NCBI GenBank assembly: GCA_903928895.1
Contig: CAIYSR010000038.1
Location: forward strand, 1-50,549
Direction of reading: 5' to 3'
Source: an uncultured Rhodospirillales bacterium
Lineage (GTDB): Bacteria; Pseudomonadota; Alphaproteobacteria; Acetobacterales; Acetobacteraceae
DNA: 50,549 nt
Shown here: piece by piece, positions 44,594 through 50,549 of the stretch
Layout: every line of letters begins with the position of its first letter
Position numbering within the stretch: position 1 is the first letter of the stretch
Translations under genes and position numbers: made by a program
The notes under the pieces: model-generated
The model's input: the letters and a program-made list of their open reading frames with translations, nothing else
What the model was told of the DNA's origin: nothing
Databases searched by the model: none

Positions 44594-44767
44594 TGATGCG
44601 AACAGGCGTCGGCCGGCCTGTCAATGCGCCAAGGCCATCGCATTGGGTCTGGCGGGTCGGCGGTGGGGGAATGGGTGTCCGGAACTCACTGTTGCTGGGC
44701 GTCGAGCCTCATGGTCAGCGCCAAAACCGCCAAACGTGACAGGGTCGAGCAGGCACTTGCCGCCGCC

Positions 44768-46369
44768 CTACCCCCGTCGGGCGTTCCAGAACAGCGAGTA
44801 GTCGCATTCGACGATGCCGGTGATGCCCTTGTGGTAGGCGGTTTTCGGGCGCCAGAAGCCGAGCGGGATCACGGCGACGTCGTCGAGCGCCAGGCGCTGG
44901 GCGGCGTCGAAGGCCGCCTGGCGGGCGGATTCGGTGGTGGCGGACATCCAGGTGTCGACCAGGCGTTCCGCTTCGGGGCTGATGTAGGAGCCGGGCCAGC
45001 CGCCCTCGGCCAGCCCGCGCGTGAAGTAGCTGATGGCGGGGTTGGCGAGCGAAAGGGCCGCCGCCGAGGTGTGGAAGATGCTCCAGCCGCCTTGCCCGAT
45101 CGCCGCCTTGGAGGTGCGGCGTTGCATCATGGTGCCGAAATCCATGGAGTCGACCTGCACGTCGAATCCGAGCTGGCGCAGCACGTCGGCGGTGATGAGG
45201 CCCTGATTGCCGAGCACGGCGTAGTCGACCGGGTTGATCACGATGACCTTTTCCCCGTTATACCCTGCGGCCTTCACGGCTGCGCGCAGCTTCGTGAAGT
45301 CCTTCGGCGCGCCCATCGTGTCCTTGGCGTATTCGGTGACGCCGGGCAGGCCACAGAGGAAGGCGGAGTAGCAGGTCGAATAGCTTTTCTCGTCATCGCC
45401 GTGGATGGAGCGGAGGTAGTCCTCCTGGGTGATGGCGTCGCGGACGATGCGGCGAAGGGCTGGGTTGTTGAACGGCGGTATGGCGAAGTTGAACCGGGCG
45501 ACGGAGCCGAGGCCAAACGGGCTGGTATTGCGCACGACCACGTTGGCGGATTTGGCGAGCCGCGGGGCGAGTTCGAGGGCTGCGGCATCGAGCCAGTCGA
45601 CCTCGCCGCTTTGCAGCGCGGCGGCGGCGGTCGAGGCATCGGGGATGACGGTCCATTCCAGGCGCTCGAACCAGGCGCGCTTGGCCCCCGAGGTCCACTC
45701 CGGAGCCTCCGTGCGGGAGACATAGGCCTCGTTGCGCTGGTAGATCATGCGGCTGCCCGGGACGTACTCGCTGGCGACGAAGCGGTACGGGCCGGAGCCG
45801 ACGATCTCGGTCACCGGCTTGAACGGATCGCCACTGGCCAGGCGCTCGGGCAGCACGAAGAGCGGGGTGGGCGCGGAATGCGCGAGCGCGTCGACCACCA
45901 CGCCCATCGGACGCTTGAGCAGGATGCGGAAGCTGCGATCGTCCGGCGTGTCCATGCGGTCGGTGAAGGCGATGAGGGCTTGGCCGAAACTGTCGCGGGC
46001 GCCCCAGCGCTTGATCGAGGCAATGCAATCGGCCCCGCGGACCGGCGTGCCGTCGTGGAACTTCAGGCCCTCGCGGAGCCGGAAGGTCCAGATGCGGCTG
46101 TCGTCGGAAACCGTGTGGCCCTCGACCATCTGCGGCGTGGGGCGGTTTTTCGCATCCACGCCATAGAGGCAGTCGAACACCGCGAAGCCGTGCACGATGG
46201 TCACGCCGGCGGTGCTGATGGAGGGGTCGGTGAAGGAGAGGTTCGCCGACGGGACGAAACGCAGCGTGGTCGCCCGGCTGCTCTGACCGAGCGCCGGACG
46301 GGCCAAGGCAGCGGTTGCCCCGGCGAGGACGGTGCGGCGGCGCAGGGCCGTGGTGCGGTTATCGTTCAT
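44768..46369 (-). CDS. ABC transporter substrate-binding protein, family 5
   Basis: A 533-residue periplasmic protein with a twin-arginine-like signal, MNDNRTTALRRRTVLAGATA, cut near ALGQSS. Family-5 landmarks are FRLREGLKFHDGTPVRGADCIASIKRW, VGSGPYRFVASEYVPGSR and PAISYFTRG. No permease or ATPase gene is adjacent. It lies between the D-aminoacylase upstream and the amidohydrolase/synthetase pair downstream on the same strand, so it may deliver an N-acyl amino acid or peptide to those enzymes. Confidence 0.92.
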   Translation of the reverse strand: MNDNRTTALRRRTVLAGATAALARPALGQSSRATTLRFVPSANLSFTDPSISTAGVTIVHGFAVFDCLYGVDAKNRPTPQMVEGHTVSDDSRIWTFRLREGLKFHDGTPVRGADCIASIKRWGARDSFGQALIAFTDRMDTPDDRSFRILLKRPMGVVVDALAHSAPTPLFVLPERLASGDPFKPVTEIVGSGPYRFVASEYVPGSRMIYQRNEAYVSRTEAPEWTSGAKRAWFERLEWTVIPDASTAAAALQSGEVDWLDAAALELAPRLAKSANVVVRNTSPFGLGSVARFNFAIPPFNNPALRRIVRDAITQEDYLRSIHGDDEKSYSTCYSAFLCGLPGVTEYAKDTMGAPKDFTKLRAAVKAAGYNGEKVIVINPVDYAVLGNQGLITADVLRQLGFDVQVDSMDFGTMMQRRTSKAAIGQGGWSIFHTSAAALSLANPAISYFTRGLAEGGWPGSYISPEAERLVDTWMSATTESARQAAFDAAQRLALDDVAVIPLGFWRPKTAYHKGITGIVECDYSLFWNARRG

Positions 46370-46533
46370 GGTTGTCGCCTCCCGAATAAGCGCGGATGGA
46401 ACGTGTCGGCGGTTCGCGGGTGTTCTGCGCCGGCCGCATCACGTCCAGGATCGTGCATCTACACTGCCTTGAACCGCAGTGACTTCCAAGCCCCGCCCCG
46501 GTGCCTCTCCTCATACCGCCGGATGATCTTCCG

Positions 46534-48027
46534 CTACCGCCCGGCCGGAAGCCCCCCGGAAACAGCCCCGCTTTGATGCCGTGTCACCAACCGCCCCGCC
46601 CGCGCCTCCGTCGCCCCCGCCCCCCCAACATACGCCGTCTCCCCATTCACCCAGGTCTCGATGATCCCCTCCGCCGGCCGCGTCGGCGCATCGAAATCCG
46701 CCGCATCGCGCACCGTCGCCGGATCGAACAACACCAGATCGGCAAACGCCCCAGCCCGGATCACCCCTCGATCCACCATCCCGAATACCCCGGCCGTCCG
46801 CCCCGTCATCTTGTGCACCGCCGTCTCCAGGCTGAACAACCCGAGATCCCGCGCATAATGCCCCAAAACCCGCGGAAACGTCCCCCACAGCCGCGGATGC
46901 GGGAACGTGTCATGCGGAATCCCATCCGAGCCCACCATGCTCAGATCATGCTTCAAAATCCGCTGCACATCCGCCTCGTCCATCTGGAAATAGATCGCCC
47001 CGGCCGGCAACAACCGCTCCGCCGCCCCCTTGTTGTCGGTCCCCCACTCCGCCGCGATCTCATGCAGCCACCGTCCCGCCATCTCCGGATGCGGCACCGA
47101 CCAGGTGATCTTCACCGGCACATCATCGCGCAACACATGCAGCATCAACACCGTCGACCCAGCAGCATACGGATACACGTCGTACGCCACTTCCTGCGTC
47201 CGCGCATTCCTCTCCAGCAGCGCCAACGTCTCGTTCGACCGCCCATAATTCTCCGGCATCGCGCATTTGTGGTGGCTGATCACCACCGGCGCCCCCGCAT
47301 CGCGTCCGATCTTCAACGTCTCCTCGATCGACTCCAGCACCCCCACCCCTTCGTCACGCATATGCGTCACATACAACCCCCGCGCCGCCCGCAACGCCTC
47401 CGCAATCGCAATCACCTCCCCCGTCGGCGCGAACTTGCTCGGCGGATAATACAACCCCGTCGAAAACCCCGACGCCCCCTGCGCCAGCGCATCGCGCAAC
47501 CGCACCTGCATCGCAGCCGCCTCCCGATCCGTCGCTGGCCTTTGCGTGTCCCCCGCCATCGCCTCCACCCGCAACGTCATATGCCCGATCAACGCATACG
47601 TATTGACCGGCGCCGGGCTCCGCCGCAGCTCCTCCGCATACTCCCCGAACTCCCCAAACCGCGCCCACCCATCCGCAAACACCAGGTCCAGCGGCGGCAA
47701 CGGCCGCATCTTCGGACTGAACCGGATCGGCGACAAAGAAATCCCGCAATTCCCCACCACCACCGTCGTCACCCCCTGCGACATCTTGCAGCCCATGCAC
47801 GCCGGCCCGCACAACACCGCGCGATCATCATGCGTATGCGCATCAATAAACCCCGGCGCCACCACGCGCCCAGTCGCCATCACCTCCCGGTCCGCCGCCC
47901 ATCCCCCCAAATCCCCCGTCGCCACAATCCGGTCCCCGGTGACCCCGACATCCCCGTGCACCCGAGCCGCCCCCGTCCCATCAATGATGGTGGCATCACG
48001 AAGAATAAGATCACAACGAAGGGCCAT
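46534..48027 (-). CDS. N-acyl-D-amino-acid deacylase (D-aminoacylase)
   Basis: Removes the acyl group from N-acyl-D-amino acids in a Zn-dependent reaction. The 497-residue protein has His64 and His66 in DAHTHDD, Cys94 in VVGNCGISL (equivalent to the Zn Cys of the family), the HH in VISHHKCAM, and the late Asp in MVGSDGIPHDTFPHPR. The closing DLVLFDP and WVNGETAY segments are typical. The start at 48027 lacks a strong ribosome site; the frame is open further upstream, into the repeat region, without family similarity. It lies 164 bp upstream of the binding-protein gene. Confidence 0.93.
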   Translation of the reverse strand: MALRCDLILRDATIIDGTGAARVHGDVGVTGDRIVATGDLGGWAADREVMATGRVVAPGFIDAHTHDDRAVLCGPACMGCKMSQGVTTVVVGNCGISLSPIRFSPKMRPLPPLDLVFADGWARFGEFGEYAEELRRSPAPVNTYALIGHMTLRVEAMAGDTQRPATDREAAAMQVRLRDALAQGASGFSTGLYYPPSKFAPTGEVIAIAEALRAARGLYVTHMRDEGVGVLESIEETLKIGRDAGAPVVISHHKCAMPENYGRSNETLALLERNARTQEVAYDVYPYAAGSTVLMLHVLRDDVPVKITWSVPHPEMAGRWLHEIAAEWGTDNKGAAERLLPAGAIYFQMDEADVQRILKHDLSMVGSDGIPHDTFPHPRLWGTFPRVLGHYARDLGLFSLETAVHKMTGRTAGVFGMVDRGVIRAGAFADLVLFDPATVRDAADFDAPTRPAEGIIETWVNGETAYVGGAGATEARAGRLVTRHQSGAVSGGLPAGR

Positions 48028-48107
48028 GGCGCGGAATCCTGGGATGATAAAAACCAACCCCATCATGCCCGGCATCGGTGCCGATGCAACCGGGCAGGGC
48101 AGGGGAG

Positions 48108-48215
48108 CAAGCAAGGCTCCGCCGGCCAAGGGGCTCGCCCCTTGGAACCCACCCCTACTCGCGGCTGATCCGCCAGCCATCAGATGAAAACACCGGCCTT
48201 GCCTTGCGCCGCAGG
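48108..48215 (-). repeat. Dispersed GC-rich hairpin repeat, copy R2
   Basis: Matches R1 (1-112) in the opposite orientation at roughly three positions in four by eye, with a stem CCAAGGGGC (48126-48134) and GCCCCTTGG (48137-48145), followed by a TGAAAACACC block and GCGCCGCAGGC. The 48028-48390 spacer has no gene and is largely made of R2 and R3. Confidence 0.7.
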
Positions 48216-48263
48216 CAATCAATCCTTGCCGCACGGCTGTGTCAGTCCTGTCGCACAACCACT

Positions 48264-48382
48264 TGGCTTCGCCCGAGACCGCCCCAAGATCGTGGGATAT
48301 CAACCGAAGGCCGTCGCCACAACCGCAAGCAGTCAAGGGTTCTTAGGGCCTCACGGCCCTAAGCCGGCGGAGCCTTGCTTGC
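48264..48382 (+). repeat. Dispersed GC-rich hairpin repeat, copy R3
   Basis: Faces R2. Its outer end GCCGGCGGAGCCTTGCT (48364-48380) is the exact reverse complement of AGCAAGGCTCCGCCGGC at the outer end of R2 (48109-48125). The stem is TTAGGGCC at 48343-48350 and GGCCCTAA at 48355-48362. The inner part is more diverged than in R1 and R2. It begins 8 bp after the transhydrogenase stop (48391), consistent with a transcript end. Confidence 0.65.
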
Positions 48383-48390
48383 CGCCTGGA

Positions 48391-49800
48391 TCACCCCAAC
48401 CGATTGATCCCATCGAACGCCGCTGTCTTGTAGCACTCCGCCAGCGTCGGATAATTGAACACCGTGTTGACGAAATAATCGATCGACCCGCCATGCGCTA
48501 TCACGGCCTGGCCGATATGAACCAGCTCGCTCGCCCCTTCGCCAATGATGTGCACCCCCAGCAGCGCCCGCGTCTCACGATGGAAAATCAATTTCAGCAG
48601 CCCCACCGTATCCCCCAAGATCTGCCCCCGGGCGATCTCGCGATAATTGGCCTTGCCGATTTCATACGGCACCCCGGCCTGCGTCAGCTCCTCCTCGTTG
48701 CGCCCCACCGTGGAGATTTCAGGGATGGTGTAGATTCCATATGGAAACAGCCCGGGCTCGCAGCTCTCCTGCACATTGAACGCATGGCACGCCGCCATCC
48801 GCCCCTGTTCCATCGAGGTCGAAGCCAGCGACGGAAACCCGATCACATCGCCCACCGCATAGATATGCGGCTGACTCGTCTGATAATGCGCGTTGACCTC
48901 CAGCCGCCCCCGCGCATCCGTCGCCACCCCCGCGGCCGGCAGATTGAGGCTCCCCGTCGCCCCGGTCCGCCCGATCGAATACAGCGCCTTCTCGGTCACG
49001 ATCTGCTTGCCGCTCGCCAGCGTGATCCGCACCCGCTCCCCCCGCTCATCCGTCAGCGGCTCCACCGTCCGCACCTCCTCCCCCAGCCGCAGCGTGATCC
49101 AGTTGTGCTGCATGTGGTAGGCCAGATTGTCCGTGATCTCCCGATCGATGAACGGCAGCAGCCGGTCCCGCTTGTCCACCAGCGTCACCCGCACGCCCAG
49201 CGTCGCGAACATCGTCGCATACTCGATCCCGATCACCCCCGCCCCGATCACCGTCAATGACCGCGGCAAATCCCGCAGCCGCAAAATATCGTCGCTGATC
49301 ATCACCGTCTGCCCGTCGAACGGAATCGCCGGATCGCGCGTCGCCACCGTGCCCACGGCGATCACGATCTTCCCCGCCGAAACCTGCTCATGCCCATGCT
49401 GGTCCGCCCGCTCCACCGTGATGCTGTGCGGATCGCTGAACGCCGCCGTCCCCGCCAGCAGATCCACCCGATTGCGCATCAACTGATGCCGCAACACGTC
49501 GATCTCATGGCGCACCACATGTTCGGTCCGAAAATGCAGGTCCGTCATGGTGATGTTCTGCTTCACCGTATACGCCGCCCCGTACACCCCCCGCTCCCGA
49601 TGCCCGGACAAATGCATCACCGCCTCGCGCAACGTCTTCGACGGTATCGTCCCCGTATTGGTGCACACGCCGCCCACCACCGCCTGACGCTCCACCACGA
49701 TCACCCGCCGCCCCAGCTTGGCCGCCTGGATCGCCGCCCGCTGCCCGGCCGGCCCGGATCCGATCACCGCGAGGTCATAATCATACGTCGGCTGGCTCAT
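48391..49800 (-). CDS. sthA: Si-specific NAD(P)(+) transhydrogenase
   Basis: Soluble FAD-dependent transhydrogenase that moves reducing power between NADPH and NAD. The 469-residue protein has the FAD loop AVIGSGPAGQRAAIQAAKLG, the active-site segment GGVCTNTGTIPSKTLREA, where the second redox Cys of the disulfide reductase family is Thr, as in SthA, then the NAD loop TVIGAGVIGIEYATMFATLG and GDVIGFPSLASTSMEQGR. GAGGGGA precedes the ATG. No operon partner is evident. Confidence 0.93.
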   Translation of the reverse strand: MSQPTYDYDLAVIGSGPAGQRAAIQAAKLGRRVIVVERQAVVGGVCTNTGTIPSKTLREAVMHLSGHRERGVYGAAYTVKQNITMTDLHFRTEHVVRHEIDVLRHQLMRNRVDLLAGTAAFSDPHSITVERADQHGHEQVSAGKIVIAVGTVATRDPAIPFDGQTVMISDDILRLRDLPRSLTVIGAGVIGIEYATMFATLGVRVTLVDKRDRLLPFIDREITDNLAYHMQHNWITLRLGEEVRTVEPLTDERGERVRITLASGKQIVTEKALYSIGRTGATGSLNLPAAGVATDARGRLEVNAHYQTSQPHIYAVGDVIGFPSLASTSMEQGRMAACHAFNVQESCEPGLFPYGIYTIPEISTVGRNEEELTQAGVPYEIGKANYREIARGQILGDTVGLLKLIFHRETRALLGVHIIGEGASELVHIGQAVIAHGGSIDYFVNTVFNYPTLAECYKTAAFDGINRLG

Positions 49801-49909
49801 GGGGTCCCCTCGATGGCGTCAGTGTTGCGGTCGAAAAATTGCCAATGCCCCAACAAGACCCCAGATTCAACGAAATCGCGATGAATCCAGAGCCCACAGG
49901 CAAGGATAG

Positions 49910-49976
49910 ACGTTTTTTGCTTCTTTTTTTCAAAAAAGAAGGCCTTCTTTTTTGAAAAAAAGAAGCAAAAAACTTT
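49910..49976. repeat. AT-rich palindromic repeat, back-to-back pair D (62-bp perfect palindrome)
   Basis: Two units lie back to back, the reverse of pairs B and C. The core 49912-49973 is a perfect palindrome with 31-bp arms meeting at GG|CC (49942/49943). It lies between the hydantoinase stop (49983) and the transhydrogenase start (49800), both on the minus strand, so it follows the hydantoinase gene. Confidence 0.8.
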
Positions 49977-49982
49977 CTCCCG

Positions 49983-50549
49983 TTAGGCTCCTCGTAACCC
50001 CGCCGTCCCAGCATCATCCAGCACACCAAGTTCCGACACCGCCACCCGATACAGCGCCCGAGCGTCCGCCACCGACACCACCCCGTCCCGCACATCCCGC
50101 GCCACCTTCGCCGGCTCCCGCGTCGCCGGATCGCCCATCCCCCCGCCGCCGGGCATCTGCAATATCAACCGGTTGCCATTCGGAATCACCTGATACCCCT
50201 TCGTCCGCAGCGTCTCGCCGGACTTCAGCGTCACCGCCCCGTTCGCGCCGAGTCCCCCGCCGTCGCGCCCCTTCGGCGCATTGGCGATCCGGTCGAACGT
50301 CGCATTCACCGCGAATTCCAACTCCCCCTTCGTCGAAATCTCCATCGTCTGCCCAAGCCCGCCCCGCGTCCGCCCCGCGCCCGCACTGCCCTCGCGCAAC
50401 TCCTTCCGCCAGATCACGATCGGCGCCACATTCTCCGTCGCCTCCACCGGCATCGTCCGCACGCCCGACGGAAACGCCGTCGCATCCAACCCATCCAGCC
50501 CCGGCCGCGCCCCGGTCCCCCCCGAATTGAACGTGATCACCTCGAAATC
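49983..50549 (-). CDS. Hydantoinase B/oxoprolinase family protein, C-terminal part
   Basis: The window ends inside this gene; the last 188 residues are visible. They show the typical HyuB C-terminal region: FNSGGTGARPGLDGLDATAFPSG, MPVEATENVAPIVIWRKEL, GAGRTRGGLGQ and ILQMPGGGGMGDPATRE. HyuB works with HyuA to open hydantoin or 5-oxoproline rings with ATP. HyuA and the rest of HyuB would lie beyond 50549 on the right side. The sequence DFE before the internal GTG codon shows the frame stays open to the edge. Confidence 0.93.
   Translation of the reverse strand, partial: DFEVITFNSGGTGARPGLDGLDATAFPSGVRTMPVEATENVAPIVIWRKELREGSAGAGRTRGGLGQTMEISTKGELEFAVNATFDRIANAPKGRDGGGLGANGAVTLKSGETLRTKGYQVIPNGNRLILQMPGGGGMGDPATREPAKVARDVRDGVVSVADARALYRVAVSELGVLDDAGTAGLRGA

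Noticed and set aside
44624-46576. 650-residue open frame on the plus strand
   Set aside because: Antisense to the family-5 binding protein, which has a signal peptide and clear motifs; no ribosome site or family pattern in the shadow.
46501-48168. 555-residue Arg/Pro/His-rich frame on the plus strand
   Set aside because: Antisense to the D-aminoacylase, with an extreme composition typical of a shadow.
1-50549. tRNA, rRNA, CRISPR, insertion sequences or prophage genes
   Set aside because: Looked for cloverleaf-like sequences, regular short repeats, transposase motifs and phage structural genes; none was seen.

Overview
The window is GC-rich, densely packed bacterial chromosome. Many starts overlap the preceding stop (ATGA or GTGA), and most genes are catabolic or for uptake. 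An alphaproteobacterium of the Acetobacteraceae type is the best guess. The reasons are the Hint-domain surface protein, the many solute-binding proteins, CoA transferase and MaoC modules, an arabinose/galactose dehydrogenase of the Azospirillum type, and GC-rich intergenic hairpin repeats. This placement is inference; no rRNA or other marker gene is present.

Layout. 1-5711: an NMT1/SsuA-type ABC importer operon ending in mobA (minus), msrA, a sugar 1-dehydrogenase, and a divergent enoyl-CoA hydratase. 5759-8615: a TRAP transporter (dctP and a fused dctQM). 8825-12293: an FkbM-like methyltransferase and a large secreted Hint protein. 12306-15061: an MttB-family methyltransferase coupled to an M20 peptidase, with a divergent SDR. 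16002-18866: a four-gene nucleotide-sugar operon (acyltransferase, epimerase, CmcI-type methyltransferase, glucose-1-phosphate cytidylyltransferase). 19018-23105: an orphan peptide-type binding protein, convergent with an SDR, aroE-like and TauD-like group. 23182-28376: a LacI regulator divergent from a sugar ABC importer (binding protein, two permeases, no ATPase) that ends in an unknown helical enzyme-like protein; a perfect LacI-type operator lies between them. 28551-36684: an IclR regulator divergent from a seven-gene operon (CoA transferase, MaoC hydratase, complete Dpp/Opp importer). 37083-41444: an SDR, a PRC-barrel protein, a PHB-depolymerase-like esterase, a 25-residue membrane peptide and a DUF4239-like protein. 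41478-48027: an ADP-forming acyl-CoA synthetase, a degenerate amidohydrolase, a binding protein and a D-aminoacylase. 48391-50549: a soluble transhydrogenase and a truncated hydantoinase B.

Most of the window reads as a series of uptake-plus-first-step catabolic cassettes, each with its own binding protein and sometimes its own regulator. Many of the transporters are incomplete and must borrow partners. No tRNA, rRNA, CRISPR array, prophage or insertion sequence was seen.

Two repeat families are the least explained features. One is an AT-rich palindromic element, seven copies at four loci, always just beyond a stop codon, including a 62-bp perfect palindrome. The other is a GC-rich hairpin repeat of about 110 bp with three copies, two of them facing each other with a shared 17-bp terminal inverted repeat.
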